From Kaiparowitsia implicata GSE-PSE-MK54-09C (GTDB lineage: Bacteria > Cyanobacteriota > Cyanobacteriia > Elainellales > Elainellaceae), in NCBI GenBank assembly GCA_019359435.1, contig JAHHHI010000075.1, positions 1 to 64,000 of the forward strand: 64,000 nucleotides of DNA, given 5' to 3'. Positions 37,313 through 45,839 of the stretch are shown here, piece after piece. The position numbers and the translations under genes were made by a program. A model generated the notes under the pieces. It did no database searches. It saw only the letters and a program-made list of their open reading frames with translations, and was not told the DNA's origin. The number at the start of each line of letters is the position of its first letter. Position 1 is the first letter of the stretch.

Positions 37313-37360
37313 GCAATCGGGACTGCATTCCTAAAGGGCGCAGTCCCGATTGCTGTTTTA
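37313..37360 (+). terminator. Rho-independent terminator of lrtA
   Basis: A perfect 14-bp stem, GCAATCGGGACTGC with GCAGTCCCGATTGC, has a 13-base loop and is followed by TGTTTTAA. It sits 60-110 bp after the lrtA stop. Confidence 0.85.
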
Positions 37361-37361
37361 A

Positions 37362-37386
37362 CGTGAGTTCAACAGCGTTGTTTCGA
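37362..37386. repeat. Hairpin-family repeat, copy B (truncated)
   Basis: CGTGAGTTCAACAGCGTTGTTTCGA carries the flank and first stem arm of the family but no second arm. It begins right after the lrtA terminator. Confidence 0.5.
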
Positions 37387-37583
37387 CCTTATGCTGCGGG
37401 TGGGATTTTCGGCGTTGCTTAGCGCAGGGATGATTTGCCCCCCAACACCCTACTAACCCGAACTGACGCTGATTAGGTTTTCTCCCGTTGGAAGGCGTGG
37501 CGCGGTGGCAGAGCCTGTTCGAAGGACAAACGGTATTGCTTAGCCCTTCATAGGCTGCGGGTACATTCCAACCCGCAGAGCCC

Positions 37584-39227
37584 TTAGCTAAGCTGCACGA
37601 CGGGTTGGTTGGTGAGTAGGGTGTCGCCAGTGAACAGATCTTCGACGGTGATGCGGAGAAAGCGATCGCCATCAACCGTAAACAGCACCTTAATGCGATC
37701 GCTGCCAGGTTGACCGGGTGGCGATAATTGAGCAATGCTGCGGGCATCGTCGCGGTCGTTGAGAGGTTTAACAAGGGGCTTGCCGCTGCTGCTGCTGCGC
37801 GTGATCAGACGATCGCCCTCAAAAAACACTTCTGTTCGCTGGGTTTCTATCCCCAGTTCTCCTAATACCAGCTCTATGCTGGGCTGATTTTCTAACGACG
37901 CTCCCAAAATCAGCTCTGCGGGCTTCTCCATCGGATAGGGCTGTCCCTCGTTGACGATGGGATGCCACGCATGGCAAGCGTTGCGTCGATCCCAATAGCG
38001 GACACCGTAGCTATGGTAAAGATAGTCCTTCACCTGCATGCCTTGGCTCAGTTGCAATGCTCCGTGGGCGATCGCCTCAAACGGTCTGTCAGAGCGCACC
38101 TTCTCTGACGGAAACTGCTGCCGCACCCACTGCTGCACAGCAGGAATCTGCGAGGTGCCCCCCACCAACAGCACAGCGTCGATATCGTCAGCCTCTAGCC
38201 CCTTGCGCTTGGCCTGCTGCAACACCTGCTGCAATGATGCATCCAACTGTTGAAAAAAGCCCTGTTCTTGCAGTAACAATTGCAGGCGATCGCGACTCAT
38301 GGATAGATCAATGCTGTCCAACGTTTCGTCATCAAAATAGGCTTCGGTAGCCTCTGTCTGGTGCGAAAGCTGAATCTTAAGCCGCTCGGCCAATCGCAGC
38401 AGCAATGGCGACGCCATCACCCCTTGCTGACGAACGGCCTCGTCGACGATCCACTGATCGATATCCGAGCCCCCTAGCATGCGCCCCGCCTTTGCCAGCA
38501 CCCGCGCCACTCGGGGCTGCTGCGCCGATTCCTTTAGGGTTTGCACGCCCCACTTCAGCAAAAAGCCTAGCGGTTTTGTGCCCCCGACGGGTCGCTCTAA
38601 CTGCACCAGCGACCAATCCAGTGTGCCGCCGCCAAAATCTAGCACCAGCAGGGTACTGCCCGGCGCCATGCCATAGCCTAGCGCCGCCGCAGTGGGTTCA
38701 TCCAGCAGCCGCACCTGCTCAATGGCCAGCGACTCACACACCTGCGCCAGCCACAGCCGATAGGCTTCAAAACTGTCTACAGGGACGGTGATCACCAGAG
38801 ATTGCAGGGTTGGGTCTTGCCGCAGTAGTTGCTGTAGCACGGTTGCCAAAAACCACGCCCCGACCTGCTCAAAATTAACCGTGCGCCCGTCTAGCTCAGG
38901 CAAAAAGCCCAACACCTCGGCCCCAATGCCCCGCTTTATGGTCTGAAAGAACCGCGCATCTTGCCGAACATCTAGCCCGCGATCGCGCACTGATTGCCCC
39001 ACCATGACAGTTCCTGCTGCTGCATCCTGCACGTAAACGAGGCTGGGAATGAGCGGTGGATTCTGCGCCAGCGCTAGCGCTAAGCCAGGTAGTGCGATGG
39101 TTTCGGGCTGCTGCGTGGCCGCATTCCAGCGGCTGATGACGGTGTTGCTCGTGCCAAAGTCAATCGCGTACATTAAACCCAACGGATATCGGGGATCAAG
39201 GACTAAGGGTATAGATGCAGTCTGCAT
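37584..39227 (-). CDS. Hsp70-family (DnaK-like) protein with shortened C-terminus
   Basis: This 547-residue protein has an actin-like Hsp70 ATPase domain: phosphate 1 MYAIDFGTSNTVISRW, connect region RLLDEPTAAALGYG, phosphate 2 LVLDFGGGTLDWSLVQL and adenosine motif AVLLVGGTSQIPAVQQW. The substrate-binding part is shorter and unlike DnaK: it has KPAELILGASLENQPSIELVLGELG, a beta-domain-like segment, and no EEVD-type tail. Relatives are widespread in cyanobacteria besides the true DnaKs. The start may instead be the internal ATG at 39173 (MYAIDFGT), which gives the usual N-terminus of these proteins; neither has a strong ribosome-binding site. It is probably a client-specific chaperone. Confidence 0.85.
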   Translation of the reverse strand: MQTASIPLVLDPRYPLGLMYAIDFGTSNTVISRWNAATQQPETIALPGLALALAQNPPLIPSLVYVQDAAAGTVMVGQSVRDRGLDVRQDARFFQTIKRGIGAEVLGFLPELDGRTVNFEQVGAWFLATVLQQLLRQDPTLQSLVITVPVDSFEAYRLWLAQVCESLAIEQVRLLDEPTAAALGYGMAPGSTLLVLDFGGGTLDWSLVQLERPVGGTKPLGFLLKWGVQTLKESAQQPRVARVLAKAGRMLGGSDIDQWIVDEAVRQQGVMASPLLLRLAERLKIQLSHQTEATEAYFDDETLDSIDLSMSRDRLQLLLQEQGFFQQLDASLQQVLQQAKRKGLEADDIDAVLLVGGTSQIPAVQQWVRQQFPSEKVRSDRPFEAIAHGALQLSQGMQVKDYLYHSYGVRYWDRRNACHAWHPIVNEGQPYPMEKPAELILGASLENQPSIELVLGELGIETQRTEVFFEGDRLITRSSSSGKPLVKPLNDRDDARSIAQLSPPGQPGSDRIKVLFTVDGDRFLRITVEDLFTGDTLLTNQPVVQLS

Positions 39228-39412
39228 TTCATCCCATTAGTACCAATCTAGAACCACCCGTCAGCGGTGTCTAGCAGCAGCCAGATGCAGAAGCACCGTT
39301 CTCTCAGATGGCCCAATCAACCGCCTACCCCTCCATATCATCAGCAACAAGAGTGGAAACCTGAAATTTCCGTCAGTTCAGCATCAGTTCGGCAAAGATA
39401 TAAAACCATTTT

Positions 39413-39464
39413 GCGTTGTTTCAGCCCTGCACTGCGGAGCTGAAACAACGCTATTGAACTCACG
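39413..39464. repeat. Hairpin-family repeat, copy C
   Basis: The stem GCGTTGTTTCAG and its exact complement CTGAAACAACGC flank a 15-base loop, with the conserved flank CGTGAGTTCAATA on the minus strand. It abuts the stop codon of the helicase pseudogene at 39465. Confidence 0.7.
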
Positions 39465-40296
39465 TCAATCCTCAGATTTTGCCTGATAAGCAACGTCATC
39501 CAAAAACTCAGAAGCGGGATCAACTCCACTCACCAGCAGGTCATCCCGTGCCCTAGTCAGCGCCACATACAGCAAATGACGCTCTGTGTTGTATACCTCT
39601 TCTAAATCAGACTCATCCACTACGCTCTCGATCCGCTCCTGCTGGGGAATGACTTCATTATCACAGGCCATCACCACCACCGCTCGGAACTCTAGCCCCT
39701 TGGCTAGATGCATAGTGCTGACGGCGATCCGGCTAGGCGCACAGGCCATGTGGTCATCTAGCTCGACAGGCACCGCTCCTGCTGCTTCGATCGCCGCGAT
39801 CGCCCTCAGCTAGAAAGGGCGATCGCGCACAAACACCCTAATCTCTTCCGGCTGTAGGCCCAACGTTAGCTGGTTCGCGATCCACTCGCCAACCGACGCA
39901 ATTTCATCGTCTGGGCTATCGTGAATCTCCACTGCTGGGGCAAAGCAGCAAGCTGCTTTTAGTTCGGTGAACAATGATGTGGATATCCTTGGTAGCGCTG
40001 ACCGACCAAAAGTCGGGGTCTTTGGCGCGATCGAGTTTGTGAAATCGCAGTCCTGGATTCGCTGGATTAACGTCAGTTCGGGTTAAGAGGGTTTTGGGGC
40101 ATCGCGCGACGCGCGATGCCCCAAAACCCTTAATGTGCCGTGCGCGACGCGCACGGCACATTAAGGGTTTGAGCTTATCCCGAACTCAGGTTGGATTAAG
40201 TTGTAGGTCAAAGGCGGTGGTTTTGGCAGCTTTTTGCTCTTAGCTGGTGAGTTTAGTCAGGCTATCGGTGAATGTGTCTGCAATGCGGAATTCCAT
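39465..40296 (-). pseudogene. Decayed UvrD-family helicase with RelE-like N-terminal region
   Basis: Minus-strand translation from the ATG at 40296 gives MEFRIADTFTDSLTKLTS, an in-frame TAA at 40240-40242, then EQKAAKTTAFDLQLNP. The frame is split there by an inserted element (40071-40191) and resumes ANPGLRFHKLDRAKDPDFWSV and KDIHIIVHRTKSSLLLC. This N-terminal part resembles the RelE-like segment in front of some UvrD-family helicases. It then jumps to the helicase C-terminal end (VEIHDSPDDEIASVGEWIANQ, a stop near 39810, then AVSTMHLAKGLEFRAVVVM and ERHLLYVALTRARDDLLVSG, motifs V and VI of UvrD_C). Most of the motor is deleted. It is non-functional: two nonsense codons, an insertion and a large internal deletion. 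Confidence 0.8.
40063..40199. mobile_element. 121-bp palindromic insertion element with 8-bp target duplication
   Basis: The element occupies 40071-40191, flanked on both sides by TGGATTAA (40063-40070 and 40192-40199), an 8-bp target duplication; removing it and one repeat restores the interrupted pseudogene frame. Its ends are CGTCAGTTCGGGTTAAG and, on the other strand, ACCTGAGTTCGGGATAAG. Inside are two large perfect palindromes, 40088-40130 (43 bp, centre A at 40109) and 40124-40170 (47 bp, centre A at 40147), which share AAACCCT. They would form mutually exclusive hairpins. A copy without the core lies at 9758-9802. No protein is encoded, so it must be moved in trans. Confidence 0.85.
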
Positions 40297-40462
40297 CAGT
40301 CTTTGACTTCGGCTAGGGTATCGGCTTCGTGGAAAACTTGGGTTAGAGCAGGCTTGTCAGCGGCGATGATGGCGTCGGGGAGATGCTTGTGATTAGGGAA
40401 CGTAGACAAGTCAGGGAAGTGAGGGGTGCTGATGAGGTGTATTCGACAATTTGTTTACGCAC
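40296..40462 (-). pseudogene. Small frameshifted gene upstream of the helicase remnant
   Basis: A GTG at 40462 preceded by AAAGGAGATTTTCC opens MRKQIVEYTSS. The likely continuation is in another frame (HFPDLSTFPNHKHLPDAIIAADKPALTQVFHEADTLAEVKD), whose TGA overlaps the helicase start ATG. The protein-like second half and tight coupling suggest a former small partner gene in an operon with the helicase. The family is not recognised. Confidence 0.5.
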
Positions 40463-40580
40463 GGAAAATCTCCTTTTCGTGAGGATAGAAGCTGAGATTA
40501 GCAGGCAGCAAATAGTATTCGCAGCGATCGCCAGCCCTTTCTACAACAGCCCGTCGCATCAATTCCGAAATGTAGGTCAC
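40455..40580 (-). pseudogene. Truncated HNH endonuclease N-terminus
   Basis: The GTG at 40580 opens MTYISELMRRAVVERAGDRCEYYLLPANLSFYPHE, the opening of cyanobacterial HNH nucleases, in which RCEYC supplies a zinc-binding Cys (here the second Cys is Tyr) and FYPHEIDH begins the HNH motif. The frame then diverges and stops after about 41 codons, so the catalytic HNH core is missing. Its start overlaps the stop of the preceding gene. Confidence 0.75.
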
Positions 40581-40930
40581 GCGGATGCCTCTGCGGTCAA
40601 ATAAGGCAAGTTCCCAGCTTTTAGCAGGGTGATCAGATGCTCAATCCGCTCATACTCATCCAGTTCTTGGGATTCTTCGGGGGTGAGGGTGCCGTCGTCG
40701 CTACGGTTAAGGAGGTAGCGCAGTCGGGCTTACATATCTAGAGTGGGGCAAAAGACTGCAACCTGATCAGGGGTTTGCTGACTGGTTAAAAAGTTGAGAA
40801 TGTAGCGGTAAACCTGGGCAGAGAGCAAGTCAGGCTGGAGGCATCGGCGCAGGAGTTCCGGTAACTGATCGCGAATTGGATTTAGCCGTTCCATCAGGTC
40901 GTCTGGAATTTCGATGGTGAGTGTAGCCAT
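40577..40930 (-). pseudogene. Small conserved cyanobacterial protein interrupted by one nonsense codon
   Basis: From the ATG at 40930: MATLTIEIPDDLMERLNPIRDQLPELLRRCL ... CPTLDM, then TAA at 40730-40732, and in the same frame ARLRYLLNRSDDGTLTPEESQELDEYERIEHLITLLKAG and a stop at 40577. The 118-codon total frame is continuous apart from the TAA, which is one base change from CAA (Gln). The protein resembles the small antitoxin-like proteins that often precede HNH nuclease genes in cyanobacteria. It probably died recently. Confidence 0.75.
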
Positions 40931-40996
40931 AAGAATTTTCAAGCGTAAATATATTTTACTGTTCAACCTTAGCCTGATTATTTTGGGGCGATCGCG

Positions 40997-41377
40997 CTAG
41001 TAGAACGCAGACCTAAGAATGGGAAAGGCCACTCCTTTGTGGACAATACCCAGCATCAGGATATTGAAGTGGACGGTGCCGAAGCTCCAATTCGTGCGGT
41101 CTAGGCTCAACGTCCAGGGCTGTGGGATCTGACTCCAACTCACCACGGCTCGCGCAATGGCATCGAAATCTACGGCAAAGCCTCGGAAAAAGCGGGTCAG
41201 ACGTTTGTGGCTGGAGGCACTCTGAGCCCGGTTGGCAAAGACTGAGGCGAGCTTCTCTAAGTTGACGGTTTCCACTCGAAACAACGCCACCAGGAACAGC
41301 GCCAGGAAGGTTAGTCGGGCTCCATGCCAGGGCAGATGGGGTCGCAGTGCCGCTTGAATTCGGGTAATCTCGTTCAT
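40997..41377 (-). mobile_element. IS4-family transposase, N-terminal remnant
   Basis: The 126-residue frame reads RIQAALRPHLPWHGARLTFLALFLVALFRVETVNLEKLA, then SSHKRLTRFFRGFAVDFDAIARAVV and WTLSLDRTNWSFGTVHFNILMLGIVHKGVAFPI, with the first catalytic Asp in LDRTNW. It stops soon after, so the second and third acidic residues of the DDE triad are absent. It is a truncated, inactive insertion-sequence fragment. Element ends were not located. Confidence 0.8.
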
Positions 41378-41472
41378 GAGGGGGGGGATGCTAGAGGTGT
41401 GGTAATTTCTAGCTCACCTCCTCTCCCCTCACCTTGTCAAATGCCCGTCAGCCTAGCTTTCTGCTCTCTTCA

Positions 41473-41745
41473 TCATTTTTTGTCCTGGTACCTTGGTTCA
41501 CTACTATCTTTTTCGTGCTGCTTCTCAAGCGTTGCGATTTTAACTTGAGCCTGTTCGTGCAGCGGCCTATAAGCAGTCCCCTCACCTGCTCCAGCTTCAT
41601 AACCAGCCTCATAACGGCTATTCCAACTGATTACGACAACAGCTAGACAAGCTAAGCCCAAAAGGCTAATTGTGCGCCATTTTGGGGATACATCAGAAAA
41701 TAAGCTCAACCATCGATTTTTTTGTTGCTGCTCGCTCACGTTCAT
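41473..41745 (-). CDS. Small single-pass membrane protein, unknown
   Basis: This 90-residue frame has a polar N-terminus (MNVSEQQQKNRWLSLFSDVSPKWR), a hydrophobic helix (TISLLGLACLAVVVISW), and a hydrophilic tail with EAGYEAGAGEGTAY and charged, coiled-coil-like HEQAQVKIATLEKQHEKD. It could be real, but it sits among pseudogenes, and no family or strong ribosome-binding site supports it. Confidence 0.45.
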   Translation of the reverse strand: MNVSEQQQKNRWLSLFSDVSPKWRTISLLGLACLAVVVISWNSRYEAGYEAGAGEGTAYRPLHEQAQVKIATLEKQHEKDSSEPRYQDKK

Positions 41746-41767
41746 CTAGATGCCTCGCCTAAAATTT

Positions 41768-42205
41768 TCAATCTATGCTGAAGACGTTCATCACTTCGTC
41801 GCCCAGGTGGTTGATGACCTTGACGGCGATTCGGCCAGATTTGGGTTTGGCGAATGGACGTGAGGTATCACTGTATAAGGATTCCCAAGCTTCTTCATCA
41901 ATCTCGGCTTTGAGGGTTGTTTTTAGGGATTTGTAGGGATCGCTAGCTCCCAGGAAGTAGGCGTGGCGGACGAAGAAGCCCTCTTCGTTGTAGTCGGTAT
42001 CGATGAACCAGCAGGCGATTTCGTCGGCATTGCTAGAGCGGACTTTACCAGATTGGGGATGGAAGACATCGACGCCGTGAATTTTTACTTGGATTCTGCC
42101 ATCGTCTGTGGGAGTGATGTCAATGTCTGGCTCACCAAAGATGACGAACAGGTTGCCCGCCTCGGTGTTTTTGAGCGTGTCGGCCCGTACTAGGCCGCAT
42201 CCCTG
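41768..42205 (-). pseudogene. C-terminal fragment of a site-specific DNA methyltransferase
   Basis: The minus strand encodes LVRADTLKNTEAGNLFVIFGEPDIDI, then VFHPQSGKVRSSNADEIACWFIDTDYNEEGFFVRHAYFLGASDPYKSLK and SGRIAVKVINHLGDEVMNVFSID before a stop at 41768. This is the characteristic C-terminal tail of adenine-specific DNA methyltransferases of the type III/COG2189 kind. No start codon or catalytic DPPY domain lies upstream; the frame closes near 42205. It is the 3' relic of a lost restriction-modification gene. Confidence 0.75.
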
Positions 42206-42252
42206 TGCTCAAAGCCCTATTGATGAATCTGATGAATCTCCCAAGTCCCCAC

Positions 42253-44361
42253 CTATGAATCCCCTGCCCCTGCGCCTGAACCAATGGGCTCATCCTCTGC
42301 GGGGTTCTCTGGAGGGCTCTCGGGTGCAGGCGTTGTGGTCACTTGGTCTGCGGCTAAGTTCACGGTGTACTCAATCGGGGTGTCCACATTGGATACCACG
42401 ACTACTTCATAAAAGCCTGACTGGGGCAGTTCTCTAGACCATTGGGTTTCAGGTGAGTCTTCGAGCAGTACGGGTCGATCTTGTGTGGGCACCGGGAGGT
42501 AAAGCGATAGCAGCGTCGATTGCGGTGGGGCTTGCACATTGAGCCGAAACAGTTGCCCTTGCGACAGCTCGGCAATATAGACCTTGCCTGCGCCTGGCGG
42601 CAGGGTGCCGTTGACGGCTGTGCTGAATTCGCTTTGGGGAATTTGCACCTGCTCTAGGCGATCGCCCGATTGCAGTGCCCGCAACTGGTCAAGGGCGATC
42701 GCCTGCCACACCTGCCCAATCGGCAAGTCAATAAATTCCTCGCCGCGCCATTCTGGAAACAGGTAGAAGAACCGCCCATCGGCCAAGTCATTGAGCGCTC
42801 GGCTACTGACATTGAGTTGGTTAACCTCACTGCGCCATCCCTGGCGATCGCTCGTGGTGAAGCCCCCCAATCGGCGGCGTGACTCGGCACTTAAATGTTG
42901 CTCAAATAGGTCTAGCCATTCCACGGCGATCGCGTCCCACATCTCACGCCACGTGGCATCTTCTGGCCCTAGGCTGAGGCTACGCCCGCCTAACTCAGGA
43001 TGCTGCCGATGAAAAGTGCTGTCGGTCAACCGCACCAAAAACGGAGAGGGCACACCCAACTGCTCCCGCCGGACGCGAATGTTCTCTTTGCGGGCCTGTT
43101 CTTCGGGTGAGTAGGGCGTGCTGGGCTGCTCTTCTACCCGATCCTCTGCTGCGGGTAGCCACCAATCGCGGGTGAGCCAAGCTCCGGTGCCGACCGAGCC
43201 GAGCACCAACGCCACCAGCAAGAGCGTCAAAATGCCAGAGCCATCGCCACGGGGTTTGGCAGGTTTGGCCGATGAAGCCGGTGTCACAGCCGCCGCCGGG
43301 TAGGCAACTGTTCCCATCTGGGATGGAGGTGGAGCCATGGGCGATCGCGCAACGGCCTGGGTGACATCCGTCTGAGGGGGCGACTTGGCATAGGCTGATG
43401 CGGGAGAGTGCGGGGAAGCAATGGGCGGCACGGTGCGATAGGTGTCGAGATGTTGGAGCGATCGCAGCACCTCGGTCGCCGACTGATAGCGAGCCAGCGC
43501 ATGGTTCGACAGCATCCGCTGCAGAATTCGTTGAAATTCAGGACTCACCGTGATGGACGCTTGCCAGTTGGAGGCCAAGTCTGCCGGGTCACGCCCGGTC
43601 AGCAGCGCCAGCGCCGTCATGGCTAGTGCATACAAATCACTATGGGGAAACACCCGCCCGTCCTGCAACTGTTCGTCAGGTGCATAGCCAACCTTGCCGA
43701 CCCGTGTTAGATACGCCACCTCTGCCGGGGGTGCGCCGGACTTAGCCGCTGCCGCAATTACTTTGATCCCCCCAAAGTCAATCAGCACCGGCAGGTGATC
43801 CGCAGCGCGCAGAATCAAATTATCGGGTGAAATATCGCGGTGAATCACGCCCCGGCTGTGGATGTACTCCAGCACCGGCAGCAGGTGGGCCATCATCTGC
43901 ACCACCTCGACCTCGGCAAACACTTGCCCCGTCTCTTGGCGCTCATTGAGCAACTGCTGATAGGTGGGGCCCTCCACATAGTCCTGCACCAAAAACAGCC
44001 GAGGTTGCTGCTCAAAAGTGGTACGAAACAGCTCGCGGAAGCGGGGAATTTGGGGATGTTGGAGTTGATAAAGCGCCCCTGCTTCCCGCTCAAATAGCTC
44101 CTCGGCCTTTTGCAGTGCGGGCTCTTCCCGCACCTGCGGGGCAAACTCCTTCAGCACGCATCGTTCTTGAAAGCGCGTCAGATCTTCGGCTAGATAGGTG
44201 CGCCCAAACCCCCCAGCCCCCAGCTGACGCAGGATTTGGTAGCGCTGTTCTAGCAGTTGATCCGTTCCAGAGGATTCGGCTTGAATTTGCTCGCCGCATA
44301 GGTAGCAAAAGTGGCTCCCTGCTACGTTTTGGTGCCCCTTGCTGCAATAAAGTGACGACAT
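42253..44361 (-). CDS. Membrane Ser/Thr protein kinase with N-terminal four-Cys zinc motif
   Basis: In this 702-residue protein, residues 1-25 carry CSKGHQNVAGSHFCYLCGE, a zinc-ribbon-like four-Cys motif found before many cyanobacterial kinases. The Hanks kinase domain (about 40-300) has glycine loop LGAGGFGRTYLAED, Lys in CVLKEF, catalytic loop HRDISPDN and DFG as LIDFGG. The HRD loop has Ser in place of the usual Leu-Lys, which is normal in this subgroup. A Pro/Ala-rich juxtamembrane region, one membrane helix (GILTLLLVALVLGSVGTGAWL, about residue 380) and an extracytoplasmic domain with PEWRGEEFIDLPIGQVWQAIALDQLRALQSGDRLEQ follow. It may sense envelope signals. It is adjacent to the decayed island. 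Confidence 0.9.
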   Translation of the reverse strand: MSSLYCSKGHQNVAGSHFCYLCGEQIQAESSGTDQLLEQRYQILRQLGAGGFGRTYLAEDLTRFQERCVLKEFAPQVREEPALQKAEELFEREAGALYQLQHPQIPRFRELFRTTFEQQPRLFLVQDYVEGPTYQQLLNERQETGQVFAEVEVVQMMAHLLPVLEYIHSRGVIHRDISPDNLILRAADHLPVLIDFGGIKVIAAAAKSGAPPAEVAYLTRVGKVGYAPDEQLQDGRVFPHSDLYALAMTALALLTGRDPADLASNWQASITVSPEFQRILQRMLSNHALARYQSATEVLRSLQHLDTYRTVPPIASPHSPASAYAKSPPQTDVTQAVARSPMAPPPSQMGTVAYPAAAVTPASSAKPAKPRGDGSGILTLLLVALVLGSVGTGAWLTRDWWLPAAEDRVEEQPSTPYSPEEQARKENIRVRREQLGVPSPFLVRLTDSTFHRQHPELGGRSLSLGPEDATWREMWDAIAVEWLDLFEQHLSAESRRRLGGFTTSDRQGWRSEVNQLNVSSRALNDLADGRFFYLFPEWRGEEFIDLPIGQVWQAIALDQLRALQSGDRLEQVQIPQSEFSTAVNGTLPPGAGKVYIAELSQGQLFRLNVQAPPQSTLLSLYLPVPTQDRPVLLEDSPETQWSRELPQSGFYEVVVVSNVDTPIEYTVNLAADQVTTTPAPESPPENPAEDEPIGSGAGAGDS

Positions 44362-44492
44362 GCGTTATACCAATCTTTCCGAATCTTTCTGAACTCAGCC
44401 GATCCAAATAGAACTGCGGCTAGAGGGTCTGCTTAAGTGGGTGCGCCCGTTCACGTAAGGGCGTTTGGTGGGGAGGGTTTGGGGAATGGGCG

Positions 44493-45758
44493 TTAATAAG
44501 GGCGATAGTTTCGACGGCGCAGCAAAAACTCGGGGATGTCGTGCAGGGTAAAGCGCGCAGCAGGGCTATCCCCCTGCGATTGAAGGTCTTCGCCCTCAAT
44601 CAGGGTGGCAAATTCCACCACGGCCAACAGTTCTGAAAACAGCGCACTAAGGGCGGGATTGCTCTGCTCGTTGGCGAGGATATAGAGTTGGGTTTCTTCT
44701 AGCAGCTCGCGTAGGTGGGCGATTTGGCGCTGGCTGGTCAGATACTGGTCTTTCCAATGTTGAATCGCCGCTTCGTATTCGGTAGATTGCTGCGCTTGCT
44801 GAAAGACTTGCTCTTGTAGGTCGAGGGTTTGCTGTTCTAGCTCGTTAGAGCGGTGGCGGTGGCGATCGCCCTCGGTTTGCACTTCGTGACATCTGTGCTG
44901 CCACATCGACTGAAGCCGCAACTGCCGCGCCAGCTCAATTTCTAGTTCTTCAACTTTAATCTGGGCTTTGGCAAGGTCGTGGCCTAGGGTGGCGATCGCC
45001 GGATTATGCTGAGCGCGCCATCGGGGCTTGGTGCTGCCAGGAGTGTGGCCGAGGGCGATCGCCTCAGCATTGGGATGAGGGGTGTCTGCGAGCTGGGCTT
45101 CTAACTCTGCAATGCGGCTGTCATTAAGGCTGAGGGCAATGGAGAGGTTCTGCACCTGCTGCTGTGCGGTTTCGAGCAGCCCTTGCAGCCGACTGGCAAG
45201 CTCTTGGGCCTGCTGGGCCTCTTGCTCTAGCTCGGTCATGCGGTGTTGATTTGCCGTGAGCGCCGCTTGCAGCGCTTGAACTTGGCTGTCGAGGTGAAAC
45301 GCACCAGGGCCGGGTGAGTTGAGCGATGGATGGGGGCGGGTATCGGGGTGCAGCGTGTGCTGCATCAAGGAACGGCTGCGATCGCGCACTTCGATCAAAT
45401 GGGCGTCGATTACCTGCTGCTGCTGCTTGATCCGCAAGCGCAGACGGGCGATCGCCTGCTGTTGCACGCAGGCAAATTTCTCAGTCGCCGCCAGCTGTGA
45501 CTCCAGCATCCCCTGCTCTTGCACTTTTAGGCGCATTTCTTCTAGGCAAGAGAGGGCTTGATCGAGCGCTTGCTCTAAGTGGTGAATGCGCGTTGTGCGA
45601 TGGCGATCTTGGCTGCGCAGCAGCTCAACTTCGGTTGCTAGCGAAGCGCCCTCATCTGAGGCCGAATGCGGCACCAGCGGGCTGCTATGCTCACGGCTAC
45701 CGTCTGTTTCCCCAGGCGGCATCGTCGAAAATACAGGGGTCGGTTCCAGATGAGACAC
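44493..45758 (-). CDS. Long coiled-coil protein, unknown function
   Basis: In this 421-residue protein most of residues 40-390 are predicted heptad coiled coil, very rich in Gln, Glu, Leu and Ala (HHLEQALDQALSCLEEMRLKVQEQ, QLEEETQL-like runs). It is broken by a Pro/Gly-rich hinge (PDTRPHPSLNSPGPGAF) near 140. The C-terminus holds a compact, more hydrophobic segment (LFSELLAVVEFATLIEGEDLQ, FLLRRRNYRPY). Cyanobacteria carry such proteins near kinases and in cell-shape or polar-organisation roles; none is proven here. It is 130 bp downstream of the kinase operon start region, in the same direction as the gene at 45840. Confidence 0.75.
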   Translation of the reverse strand: MSHLEPTPVFSTMPPGETDGSREHSSPLVPHSASDEGASLATEVELLRSQDRHRTTRIHHLEQALDQALSCLEEMRLKVQEQGMLESQLAATEKFACVQQQAIARLRLRIKQQQQVIDAHLIEVRDRSRSLMQHTLHPDTRPHPSLNSPGPGAFHLDSQVQALQAALTANQHRMTELEQEAQQAQELASRLQGLLETAQQQVQNLSIALSLNDSRIAELEAQLADTPHPNAEAIALGHTPGSTKPRWRAQHNPAIATLGHDLAKAQIKVEELEIELARQLRLQSMWQHRCHEVQTEGDRHRHRSNELEQQTLDLQEQVFQQAQQSTEYEAAIQHWKDQYLTSQRQIAHLRELLEETQLYILANEQSNPALSALFSELLAVVEFATLIEGEDLQSQGDSPAARFTLHDIPEFLLRRRNYRPY

Positions 45759-45839
45759 ACAGAGCCTCCCGCGTTGCTGCTTTTGTTCAGTCTACAGGAT
45801 GTATTCCCCAGGCGGGGAGATGAATGCTACGGAACCTCG

